From Yamagishiella unicocca (Eukaryota; Chlorophyta; Chlorophyceae; Chlamydomonadales; Volvocaceae), in the NCBI GenBank assembly GCA_003116995.1, contig BDSL01000143.1, positions 1 to 64,000 on the forward strand: a DNA stretch of 64,000 bases, given 5' to 3'. The notes beneath the pieces are model-generated. The model was not told the origin of the DNA. It did no database searches and saw nothing but the letters and a program-made list of their open reading frames with translations. A program made the translations under genes and the position numbers. Shown here piece by piece: positions 23,067-35,600 of this stretch (position 1 is the stretch's first letter; every line of letters starts with the position of its first letter).

Positions 23067-23537
23067 GGCGGGGGGGCAGGGGATACCAGGGGTGGGGACC
23101 ATGCTGGCGAAAGACGGCAAGCGGGTGGGTACTATGCAGGGATGGAGGGCTGTCACCTCCTGTCACAGCACGTTGGACAGACGAATGGATCAACCCTGGG
23201 TGTACTCGTGCCATTGTATTGTGGCAAAATTGCATGCATGCTAACCCTCCGGAATTGAATTATGTGGCTGCAGGGGCGCCAACGCAGCAACCGAGGCAAA
23301 GCAGAAATAGCGGCGGCTTAATGTAGCCACGCAGGAAGCTTTGTGTCATCCCTGCTTTGTTATGCTTGAGTGAAGTAATGAACATTGAACAGCAAGTATG
23401 GGTGAAGTCCCGGCTGCAACGCCGTATCCAGCCACCAGCCTTTTTGGCTGCGCGTCATCGCACGCACCGCACGCTCCATCATTTCGAGGACGCTGGGTGA
23501 CTTAAGTGTCAGCTTTATTCCATTGATGGCTAAAGTT

Positions 23538-23542
23538 TGTAA
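23538..23542 (+). terminator. Candidate TGTAA poly(A) signal for SDHAF2
   Basis: TGTAA is 472 nt after the SDHAF2 stop in an AT-rich patch, leaving only ~130 bp before the REV1 ATG. If correct, the REV1 promoter is very compact or overlaps the SDHAF2 3' end. Confidence 0.4.
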
Positions 23543-23675
23543 TATATAGTTGATTTACTCACGAATTGGATGTCATCGCTTTTCCGGGAAGAGTCGCGGT
23601 TGGTCCGAGTACTTCGTTCGGAGCCATGTCTACATTAGAACGTTGTCTTATCTGATTTAAAATACTTGTAACAGC

Positions 23676-26600
23676 ATGGCGGACCCACGGACTCATTTGG
23701 AAGGGACCGAGACGAACCCAACAGCTGGAGATTTAGATGCCGGCAATAATGCTGGGAAGAAGCAGCGCGATGAGAAAGCAGCAGCCGAATCGATGCATCA
23801 CGATGGCAGTTTTGGGCGTTACATGGCGCTTAAGGTGGTCAAGCTGCGCGAGCAGTTTGATGCACAGCAACTGCAGAACTCGATTGCAAAGTCTGAAATC
23901 TTCCGTGGAGTCTCTATTTATGTGAACGGGTTCACAAGACCATCGCATGCGGTGAGGCTTTCGCGAAACCCGTCCTAGGCGAAAGCTCGCCAACCGTACT
24001 GTGTCACATGTCTCAGCAGCCTGACGCCACGGAGCCAACTCACACGAGCGTCAGGCCCACGTGGCTTGGCGGACATGCCAAAAGAAGAGCGTGCAGGGGC
24101 GGGACGGATCCCACACCTATTAGCGGGCGGTGGACCCCACTTTGTGACTTTGCATGTAACGCACCACCGGACCGGCCAAACTGTGTTGCTAAGGTCCGTT
24201 CTTCAATCCCCGGCCCCCACGAGCGCCTCACCCGTGGCAATAAGCCCAGCCCTCCACCCGCCTTGCCCTTCGCTCACATCCTCGCGCCACGGCCAACTGG
24301 ACACCTGCTCCCGCTCCCCCGCCCCCCGCCCCTGTAACCTCCCTTGCCCCGCCTCCCTCCCGTCCCTCCCGGGCTGCTGCTGTTACTGCTATTGCTGTTA
24401 CTGCTATTGCTGCTACTGCTATTGCTGCTACTGCTATTGCTGCTACTGCTATTGCTGCTACTGCTCCTACTGCCGCGGCTGCCGCTGCTGGTGCTGCTGT
24501 CTCAGGAGCTCAAGCAGCTGATGGCCCTGCACGGCGGCCGCTTCGAGAACTACCTCTACCGCGACACCGTGACCCACATCGTGTGCAGCAACCTGCCCGA
24601 CACCAAGATCAAGCAGCTCGCGCACGAGAGGTGAGCCTGGGGCCACACGGCACCACACGGGGTCGGGGAAGGGGAGGAAAGGAAGAGGAAAGGAGTGGAC
24701 AGCAGCAGCCGTTTTGACCTCTTCCCCCCCCCACCCCTACCATACCCTCTTGCACCAACCACCCATGTACCGCTGGCGCAGGAAGCCCATCCCAATTGTG
24801 CGGCCCGAGTGGGTGGTGGCGTCCATCAGCGCGGGGCGCCTGCTGCCGGTGCGGGGCTGTGGCGGGAAGGCGGGGCTATGGAGAAGGTCGCGGGGAAACA
24901 TAAAACCCAGAGGGGGGGGGGGGGCTGCGGCGGGGAGGGGGCTATGGAGGGATTCGCGAGGGAAACCAGACAACACAGATGGGGGGTGCGGCCGGAGAGC
25001 CGATGAGTGGAAAGAGGGCCCTTGGCGCGGTCAGGGGGGAAGTCACGTGGCTCCCTGTTGGGCCACCAGCGCCAGCAGCTGCTGACTGCCATCAATGGAG
25101 CCGTGACCTTAGGGCAACGGCGATGAGTCCGCCTGCAGCCCCTGGCTCAGCATGCGAACCCTCGTCAGCCTCGCGGTGGTCCCCCCCTTTTCTCGCATTC
25201 AAGGGTCTTCCTCGCAACCCCTTTTTTACAGGCCAATGAAGGGCCACAGCCCCAGGTTTTCCAGTCGTCAACCCAACCGCGTGTCCGAAGACTATTCGCC
25301 CGCTAGCTGTTGCTCTCCGTTTCCCATGTCGTGTCACCGGGTGTTCTCGCCCACCACCCCGTCCGGAGCATGCATCTCAAAACGTCTGTTCTAAACGGTT
25401 TTTTCGGGCGTCCACGGGTCTTCCTCGAACCCCGTCCGGAACACCTCAACCCAGCTTGGTGTGTGAGGAGGCCTCGGAGCTCGCCGCTACGGGGGCGTTC
25501 GTCGTCCAAAACATCGCGCTGTCCACCTGACCGAGCACACGCCTCCCGCCTCCTGCTCTGCCCGCTGCTGCCCCGCCGCGCTCCCGACTGTGTCCTCGCG
25601 TACCCTCACCACAGATCTCCGACTTCCAGCTGGAGACCCTGGCCGCCGCCCACCCCAACCAGCGGCGCCTCTTCGACTTCAAGCGCCATGCCGCCCCGCA
25701 GCTAGCGCCCGAGGAGGTGTACCCCGTGCTGCTGCAGCAGGGGCAGCAGGGGCAGCAGGGACAGGGACAGGAGCTGGGGCAGGGACAGGAGCAGCAACAT
25801 GGCCAAGGCGAGGAGCCGGGGCAGCAGCAGGGGCAGCGCTCGCCACGGGGCGAGGAGAGGAGCGGCGGAGCCGGTGGCGGCGGAAGCGGCGGAGGCGGCG
25901 GAGGCGGAGGCGGTTCTGCGCAGGGTGGCTTGGAGCGAGATGAGGGCGCTTGGGGTCCTGTGGGGCACGAGCCCGAGGGGCGCCCGAGCAAGCGGGTGCG
26001 CTGGACGGAGCAGCAGCCCGGGGGGCCCGCACCCGGCGACGGGGCAGCAGCCGGTGCCGGTGTGGGCGCCGGTGTCGCTGCCGGTGTGGGCCCTGGGGCG
26101 GATGGGCGTCGCGCGCTTGTCCCTGACGGCCCCGCCGTACATCCTGGGGAGGCGACGGCGGCTGCTTGTGGCGGTGGCTACGGAGCTCCCGCTACCGCCG
26201 CCAGTGGGCCCCACAGCGGACCTCACAGTGGGCCTCACGGGGGGCCTCACAGCGGACCTCGCAGCGGAGCTCAAGGGGGGCCGCAGGGGGGCCCCGCAGG
26301 TCCGGACGGGCAGGCGGCACAGGGCGCGCAGCCGCAGCCGCAGCCGCAGCAGCCGCCACCACCCCAACAACACTACCAGCAGCACTACCAGCAGCACTAC
26401 CAGCAGCACTATCAGCCACCGCCACCACAGCAGTACCAGCACCACCCCCAACCGGCACGGCAGGGCACGGCTCCGGCTGACAGGCGCTGGCTGCCGGGCG
26501 CCTGTACGGCGCAGCCCGGCGGCCCAGGTACCGGCCCGGGCCCGCCCCAGCCCCCCCCGCCGGAACCCCACCAGCCGCACCCCGGAACCGACCCCGGCCC

Positions 26601-29600
26601 CGGCCCCTCTGCACACGGCCCCTCTGCAACCGGCCCCGGCCTGCGCGCGGCAGCGCCTCCGCGGTTTGCGTCCTCTGCCGGCGACTGCGGCGTTCCGCTG
26701 CCGGCTTCGACCACCGCCACCGCTTGGGCCCCGGGACCGCCGAACGGACCTGCCGCCGGCCCCGGCACCCTCGCGGCGCCGCCACAGTGGAGTCCAGCAG
26801 GCAGCCCGGCTCCCCACCCGGCTCCCCACCCGGCTCCCCACCCGGCTCCCCACCCGGCTCCCCACCTGGCTCCCCACCCGGCTCCCCACCCGGCTCCCCA
26901 CCCGGCTCCCCACCCGGCTCCTGGGGCGGCTCCGGGACTGGGGTGGAGTCCAAGTCCTGATGCTGGCGGCCTGGGTCGGGAGGCGGCAGTAGGCCTGGCC
27001 GAGGGGCAGCGGGGGGCCGGCAACTGGGGCCCCGGGGAGGGGCGGAGCGGGTCGCCCGAGGGCGGTCGTGCGGGCGGGGGGGCTGCGGCTGCCGGGGGTG
27101 AAGCGAGAGGGGGTGCAGGTGGCGGGGCGGGGGCGGACAGCAACCAGGCGGCGCAGGCACTGGCTGCGGGGCTCCGGGCGGCGAGCGACCTGGTCCGGGG
27201 GCCACCCAGGTGGGGGGGGGTAGTGGGGGGGTTGTAAAACCGTTTTACGCGGCAGTGTGGGGTGGTGGCAGTGTGGGTGGATGGCAGTGTGGGGTGGATG
27301 GCAGTGTGGGGTGGATGGCAGTGTGGGGTGGATGGCATTGTATACGGCAGTGTGGACGACAGTTCAAAACCTGGGTCCGTAGTGTGGGTCGCGGTGAAGT
27401 GGCTGGTGGACGGTGGGGTGGGAGGTCCTCGGCTGCGGGGTTGGTTGAGGGAAGGCGGTGGGAGCCTACATCTCTGGCGAGCAGCGAGTGTCGGGTCTCG
27501 CCACCGTCACCACCGTCAACCATTCCTGCATCTGCACCGAATCCTTTGTGGGAACTGGTCCGAATCCTTTGTGGGAACTGGTCCTGCATTTCCTTCAACT
27601 ATTCTAAATCCTGGACTGAAACCATAACGGCACCGACAACGGAAACTTTAACGGCACGGGCAACTGAAACTAAAACGACACCGACCTGTCCGCCCCCTCA
27701 ATCGTGTCCCCGGGGCTGGGCTGGGCTCCCACCCCGGCGCAGGTCCACCCGCAACGACCCACGGTTCATGGAGTCGTTCTTCCGCGCCTCCCGGCTGCAC
27801 TTCATCGGCACCTGGAAGACGCGCATCGAGGCGCTGATGGCGGAGGTGGAGGCGGCCGCACCGCACCCGGCACCGCATGCAAAAGGCAGGTCTGGGCGGG
27901 AGGGCAGGTCTGGGCGGGATTCGAGGAAGACCCTGTGGGCGGGAGGCAGGTCTGGGCGGGAGGCAGGTCTGGGCGGGAGGCAGGTCTGGGCGGGAGGGGA
28001 GGGCCCTGCTCCGAGACCTATGCTCCTCTGCCCATCTCCACGGTTCCACCAGCATCACCCCCACCCGCCTTTCCCCTCTGCCTAAACCCTCATTCCACTC
28101 CCCCGCCGTGCGGCACCTCTTCGCCCTTGCCTCTTCACATCACCCCTCCTTACACCATGACGACGGCAACGCCGCAGGCGTGTCGTACGCATACCGCCCC
28201 GGAGTAGCCGCCGCAGGCGTGTCGTACGCATACCGCCCCGGAGTAGCCGCCGCAGGCGTGTCGTACGCATACCGCCCCGGAGTAGCCGCCGCAGGCGTGT
28301 CGTACGCATACCACCCCGGAGTAGCCGCCGCAGGCGTGTCGCACGCATACCGCCCCGGAGTAGCCACCGCAGGCGTGTCGTACGCATACCGCCCCGGAGT
28401 AGCCGCCGCAGGCGTGTCGTACGCATACCGCCCCGGAGTAGCCGCCGCAGGCGTGTCGTACGCATACCGCCCCGGAGTAGCCGCCGCAGGCGTGTCGTAC
28501 GCATACCGCCCCGGAGTAGCTGCCGCAGGCGTGTCGTACGCATACCGCCCCGGAGTAGCCGCCGCAGGCGTGTCGTACGCATACCGCCCCGGAGTGGCCG
28601 CCACAGGCGCCTCGCTGTGACGACGGTCGTTCGTTGACACAGTGACGAGCAAACCCGCCTGCCCCCGCCCTCACTCTGTGCCCGCCCTTTCTACCGCCCC
28701 CCTTGTCGGTGCGTCTCTTGCCCCCTCTGCAACCTCCTCAGGCACGGAGCGGGTGGTCCTGCATGTGGACATGGACTGCTTCTTCGCCAGCGTGGCGGCG
28801 GTGGGGCGGCCGGAGCTGGCGGGCAGGCCGCTGGCGGTGTGCCACTCCAACAGCGCACGAGGCACCGGCGAGGTGTCGTCGGCGAACTACCTGGTGGGGG
28901 CGGGGGGGGGAGGGGGGCGGGAGGAAAGCCCATGGGGGGGTTTCAAGGAAGACCCGTGGATGCGAGGAAACACCGTTTAGAACAGGCGTTTTGAGATGCA
29001 TGCTGGAGAACTGGGGTGAGGATACTACCTGGTTGGGGAGGGGGGGGAGGAAAGCCCATGGGGAGGAGGTTGCAAGGAAAACTGTGGGGAGGAGGGTTTT
29101 TTTTATAAGAAAATCCCCGAATCCACGGCCGACAAACCGAGGGCGGTGAGGAGGGCGGATGGCGGTGGGTAAAGGGGGGGTGAGGGGAAACCCGTAGATA
29201 GGCACTGGGGAGTAAGTCAGTAGGCAACCTGGGGGGCCTGGGGATGTGAGAGGAGACCCGTGGGGCGCCAGGGAAGGATTGCGTGACGGGATGGGGTGCA
29301 GCTCGGGGCGCCTAAGAAGCGAAGGAGCTGCAGCCGTCGGTCCCGAGGCTGGGGGCCAAGGGTGGGGGGGCCGGTCGCCATCCGCTGCCCTGCCCTGCGC
29401 TGCCCTGCGCTGCCCCTTCCTACCTCTCCGCCCAACCCAAAACCAAAACCCCATACCCAAACCCAAAACCCTAACGCTAAAACCCAAACCCACCCGGCCG
29501 CCCCGCAGGCCCGCGCCTCCGGTGTGCGTGCGGACATGTTCATAGCGGAGGCCAAGCGCCGCTGCCCCGACCTGGTGGTGGTGCCGTACGAGTTCGACAA

Positions 29601-32600
29601 GTACCAGACGGTTTCGGAGCAGGCGAGCGAGCGGGGGAAAGGGGCGTTGGTCGGTGGGGTTTGGATTGGGCCCTCCCAAAACGAGGGCAGTATCTGTTGT
29701 GATTCGAGCCGTGTAAACAGCGAATAAGTCTTAGGACGGGTTCGCCCCGTCAAGTTGAGATTCAAAGAGCTTCGTAAGTACTTAGTTCTGTCCCAACTCC
29801 TCCCCAGGGTATTTATACCCTGTTGCTAAGGGAGCCAAAACGGCTTCTGTCAGTTTCTACGACGCAATGTCGGGCGGGGGTTTCTGGCACCCAGTTCGTA
29901 GTTCGTGACATGTTCGTGACGGCGTTAGCGTAACCCAGTCAGACGGCGTTTGCCAGTAACTCCGTCTGACGGTTATCCGTAACACCGTTCTGTCGTCTTT
30001 CTGTAATTCTGGCACCGGGCTAACCGCCGGCGTCTAGCTACGTGCGACGCACTTAGCAGATTCGCTTAGATCTAAATCACGCCACAACAGTATCGGTATG
30101 CGCTGTGTTGAGCAAGCGTGAACTGCCTGCCAGCGTGCGCGATGTGGTGGTTGATGGGGCTCGCAGGTGCCGTACAAGGGTATGGGATTTCGAGGCTCTG
30201 GCAAAGTAAAACGAGTTCTAGAAGGCTCCTGACTACCGTATGCCTTCAATCCGCCAGTCCGTCAAAACAATCCCTATCGCCGCGCTTTCGACGAACCCGC
30301 TCCCACCCCGCCCTCGGTCGCGATACCGCAGGTGTACCGCATCCTGATGTCGTACACGTCCGTCGTACAGCCCATCTCCTGCGACGAGGCCTTCCTGGAC
30401 GTCACAGGCCTCACACCCGACCCCGAGCAGCTGGCCGCCCGCCTGCGCGCCGACATAGCAGCCACGACGCAGTGTACGGCGAGTGCGGGCATAGGGCCCA
30501 ACATGCTGATCGCCCGGCTGGCCACCAAGCGCGCCAAGCCCGACGGGCTGTTCCGGGTGACCCGCGGGTCGGTGCTGGAGTTCCTGGCGGACCTCGAAAT
30601 CGACCAGCTGCCGGGTCAGTCGTTGGGCGAGGGCCGGGGCGCGCGGGCGCGCGCGGTGCGTACGGCCACCAGCGCGGGGCTGAGTACGTCGTGTGTACGG
30701 CATTGGCGCCCCAGTTACGCTCCTAGCTATCCGCAATACACCCCCCCGCTGCTCCTCCCTCGCGGCGCCCCTCGCGCCCGTCCCTGTCTCCGGCCCCCCC
30801 AATCCCCGTGTCCCGCCCCCTCACGTCCCGCCCCCTCACGGGTTTTTTTTATGCGTTCACCCGGATTTCCCTCCCGTCCCGCCGCCTCCCGTCCCTGACT
30901 CCGGGGGCCCCAATCCGCGTGTCCCGGCCCCCTTATGTCCCGTCCTCTCCCGTCCCCCCGCCCCCTCGCGGCTGTCCAGGCGTGGGCTGGTCTCTGTCGT
31001 CCAAGCTGGGGGGTCTGGGCATCAGCTCCGTGCGCCAGGTGTGGTCCTCCTCGCGGACGCTGCTGCAGCGCCAGCTGGGCGCCAAGGTGGGGGCGGACCT
31101 GTGGGCGCACGCGCACGGAGTGGACGAGCGCAAGGTGGAGCCGCCCAAGGTGGGGCGGGTTGGGCACGGCGAGGGCAGCAGGGGTGTATAAAAACCGTTT
31201 TACGCAACGGGACAGGATAGTTGGCGCATGGTCGTCAGGGGCAGCAGGGGGGGGTGAGGGTAGTGAGGAGAGCCGAGGGATTAGGAAGCCGAGCATGAAA
31301 CCGCTTACTCCCGGAGGAACGGGGGGGGGGTTATAAGAGGGGGGTTATAAGAGGGGGGGGGAGGGGCCCACACGGGGTTTTGGGCAAGCGGGAGGGGGAG
31401 GGCCACGTGGCGGGAAGAGCTGCTGGAGGTGCGGGGAGGGGGAAGGACGGGGCGAGCGGGTGGTTATGGGGATGTGGCACTTGGACTCGAGGGATGAGTG
31501 GGGAAGCCAAATGCGGTTGGACCTGGGCCCGGGGGTGGGGATGAGGGGGCTGCAAGTTCCTTTCAGCGGGTTACTAGAGGGGCGCTGGAGGGGCGCTGCC
31601 CCTCCCCGCTTCGCCCCCCTGCCTTGCTGCTCCCCCTCTTAGCCCCCTCCCCAAACCCCCAGGCCCTCTGTCCTCCTTCTCCTATGTCATGTAACCGGGT
31701 CGGGCCCTCCCCTTCTCGCTCCCCCCCCCCTCAACCCCAGGCCCGCAAGTCCGTGGGTGCGGAGGTCAACTACGGCATCCGCTTCGAGGCGGACGCGGCG
31801 GGGCAGGCGGAGGCGGAGCGCTTCGTGGCGGACCTGGCGGGGGAGGTGGCGGGGAGGCTCAAGACGGCGGGTGCGGGAGGAAGGGGGGAGGGGCTGCAGG
31901 GAGGGTGTCGTACATGCGAATGTCGCACATGCTGACAAACCAAGGGCGATGAAGGTGGTGGTCCAAGAAGCGATAGAAATGTGGGGGGGTGTGGAGGTGG
32001 TTGAGGGTCAGGCCGTGGTCGGGTCATTTCATGAGGCAGGTCGTGTGGGGCGGGCGGCGGCTAGGCGGTGCGCCCCGTCCTGATGAGCCGAGCCCGCAAT
32101 GCCCTCCAGTCCAATGGGTATTGCACGTTGGACGTGTCCGCTGACCGCAACTACGCCCTCCCCCCCTCTCTCACGCACACACACACACACCCTCGCGGCT
32201 CAGCACAGCATCTATAAAACACACCCTCCGCAGCATCGCCGCCCACCGCTCGTTGCCTGTCCGCTGCTGCTGCGCCCCCAAGCCACCCACCCTTTCCTCG
32301 TGGCCGCTTCACCGAATCACCCCCACCCTGGGCCCACCGGGAGTTTTGCAACCCCCCACGCCCCACCACCACGCCCCACCCACCCGCGCTCCCAGGTGTC
32401 CGCGGGCGGTCGCTCACCATCAAGGTCAAGAGGCGCCAGGCGGGGGCGCCGGAGCCCGCCAAGTTCATGGGGCACGGAGCGTGCGACAACATCTCACGGT
32501 GGGGTAGGGGTCGTAGCGAGGTGGGGCATGAGAGGTGGGGCATGAGAGGTGGGGCATGAGAGGTGGGGCATGAGGTAGAGGCGGGGTATGAGAGTTTGCA

Positions 32601-35600
32601 AGGAAAACCCGTGTATGAAAAGAGGAAACCGGTTAGGACAGCCGTTTGGAGATGCATGCTGGAGGGGTTGGTGGGGGACACCCGTGGGCGTGGGTGCGGG
32701 GCGCGGAAGGGCACAGGGGGGCTGGCGGGGCCTGAGATGAGCACAGCGGAGCAGCCGACATCGGGACAACGGACCCGGGGGGGTGAGGGCTCGCCGTGGC
32801 CGCCAAGTGTCCGCGCGCACCCGAACCCCCTCCCGCCACAAAACACTGCCTGGCGCCACTCGGGGTCCTCGCTTCCGTTAGCCTAGGCGCCGCCGCCGAT
32901 TTAGCTTAGCCGCCGAAGGTCGACATACGTCCTCCGTCTTTCGTCTCCTCAAACAAGTTCTCCAGTATGCATCTCGAAACGTCCGTCACAAACGATTTTC
33001 CTCGCGTACACGGGTCTTCCTCGCAACCTCCCGCCTCACACCCAACCCTCCGCTTCCGTCTCCCTGTCCTGCGACACACGCACAGCCACGCACCGGCACA
33101 CACCCGCCCACTTATAAATGAAACTATGTGCACCCTCACCGGGATTCCTCAAACTTCCCTACATTCATTCGCTGTCATTCCGTTCCCCTCCCGCTTTACC
33201 CCCCCCCCCCCATGACATCCACGGGTTTCCCTCGAACCCCCCCCCCATGTGTTTCGCTCGACCCACGGGCTTCCTCCTAACCTGCCCCACCTGCCCGCAG
33301 CTCCGTGACCCTCAGCCGCTTCACCGACGAGCCGGCCGACCTGAGGCGCGAGGCGGTGGGTCTGCTGCGGGCCCTGGCCATACCCCCCGACGAGCTGCGT
33401 GGCCTGGGCCTCACCATGTCCCGGCTGGACAACGACACGGCCAGCCACACCACACGGCCGTCCGCTCCGGGGCCGGCCAGGCTGCAGGTGCGGGGGGGTG
33501 GGTTGAGGTCCTGCAAACAGGGGGTTGGGTTGAGGTCCTGCAACCAGGGGGGTGGGTTGAGGTCCTGCAACCAGGGGGTGGGTTGAGGTCCTGCAACCAG
33601 GGGGTGGGTTGAGGTCCTGCAACCAGGGGGTGGGTTGAGGTCCTGCAACCAGGGGGTTGGGTTGAGGTCCTGCAACCAGGGGGAGTGTGTCTTAGGTTTT
33701 GAGAGGAAGGCAAGGTGGGCAGGGAGCTGACTCGCGAATCCGCCCAGTGCCCTGCCTGCCCCCGGCCTTGCGCTACTAGCAGGAGTAGACCGATTAGTTT
33801 GCACAATTGGTCCACCTCGACCCTACCTCCCCCCCCCATGCATCTCGAAATGTCTGCGATCCTACACGGTTTTTCTCGCATCCACGGGTCTTCCTCGCTA
33901 CCCCCCATGGGGGTTCCTTGCCACCTCCCTCCATGCCCTGGCCCGGCCCTAACCGCCCCGCACCACCCCGACCCTGACACCTCCCACTCGGGCAGGCCCC
34001 CCCACGCACCACCTTCGACGCCTCCAAGCCGCCGCCCTGGGCCGCCTACTTCCAGCGTAAGGCCCAGCCGCAGCAAGAGCCGCAAGGGCAGGAGCCGCAG
34101 GGGGAGGCGTCGGCCAGGGCGGGGCAGGAGCAGCCGCCAGAACCTGCCGCCCGCTCGCCGGCCCCTGCCGGCCCCTACACCACCCCCACCAAGTCCCTCC
34201 CAACCCCCGGGCTTCCTGCACGAGGTGCGGGTGCGCCGGCGGGGGCTGCGGGTGCGGGGCCCAGTGGCCTGGCGGCTGCCCCCTCCACGGCAGTGGTGGA
34301 CGTGCCCAGCTGGTACGCCTCCCTCTACAACGAGTGGTCGCCGGTGTCGGCCTGGGACCAGCAGCGCCAGCAGCGCCAGCAGCGCCAGCAGCGCCAGCAG
34401 CGCCAGCAGCAGGGGCTGGGGCAGCAGCCGGAGCAGCAGGGGCTGGGGCAGGGGCGGCGGGCTGAGGGGAGCGGTGTGCGGGCGTCGCGGTCTCCGTCCC
34501 CGTTGGCTGAGGCCGCGGCAGGTGACCTGCCGGCACAGCAGCAGCGGGGCCAGCAGGGGCAGCAGGGGCAGCAGGGCCAGGGGCATCGGAGCGGGCCAGG
34601 GCTTGCAGCCGCAGATGAGGTGGCCGCAGCGGCGGGGGCAAGGGAGGGCGGGCCCCAGGGCGCCCCGGCGGTCTCACGGTCCCGCTCCCGCCCCCGGCTG
34701 CACCCCCTCTTTGCGGCGCTGCTGTCCCAGCCCGCTGACGCGACCGCGATCAGTTCCTCCAGCGGCGGTGACGACGACGCCACGGATAGCCAGCCCCGCG
34801 AGGCAGCAGCAGCAGCACCAGCGGTGGCGGCAGGGGCGACATCAGGAGTTACGGCGGCGGCGGCGGTCTCAGCCTCCGCCGCCATCTCAGTCCCGCGCAC
34901 CCGCCCGGCCGCGAGAGACGCCTCACTGGCTGCCGCCGCGGCAGGTGCCACTGCCGCCGCAACGACCGTGTCAGTGGAAGGGGCGGGGGCGGCGGCAGCG
35001 GAGCTCGGAGGCCCCGTCGCCCGCCGCAGCCTGTTTGGCATCGGCGGCGGCGGCGGTGCTGCTGGCTCCGCCGACCAGGTCGCCCCGCAGTACCAGGCCG
35101 CCCAGCAGAAACCTCCAACCAGCGTCGTCACGTCCGCCGGGCTCCCTCGCGGCGGAGCCGCCACCGGCCTTCCGCCGCCGGCCAGGCCCGCCGCCTCAGG
35201 GACCCACGGGGCCGCCGCGGCGGCGCCCAGGGCGCCGGCGGCCTCCACCGCCTCCGGGGGGGTGTCGGGCGCCAGGTTTCGGAGCCCCCAGGCCCGCGGG
35301 GGTTTCGGAGCCCCCAGGCCGGTGGAGTCTATTGACCTGTCGGTGGACGCGGGGGAGGAGGATGACGTGGAGGTGGTGGGGGAGGTGGAGGTGGCTGGGG
35401 AGACGGCGGGGCCGGGCGTCGGCGTCATAGGCCTGGCGGCGGCGGCGGCGGCGGCACGGCCCGCCCGTTCCGACTCCACCGTGGGCCCTACGGGCAGCAC
35501 CTCCATTGCCTCGGGGGGTGATGGCGGCGCCCGATGGACGGCCTTTCTGCGCAACGCAGCGGCCCCGGCGCCGGCGCGGCGGCCGGCAGCCGGCGGCGGC

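Noticed and set aside
24344..24505. Leucine-run reading frame entering REV1 exon 2, possibly a signal peptide
   Set aside because: Exon 1 (ending SHA) joins exon 2 (ELKQLM) in phase 0 and completes the BRCT domain, so the CTG-rich tract is intron.
28167..28612. Possible CRISPR array
   Set aside because: Units are contiguous with no unique spacers, and the context is a eukaryotic intron.
28140..28674. Several 160-250-codon frames over the 39-bp minisatellite
   Set aside because: The 13-codon unit keeps frames open on both strands. None connects in phase to the neighbouring REV1 exons at both ends.
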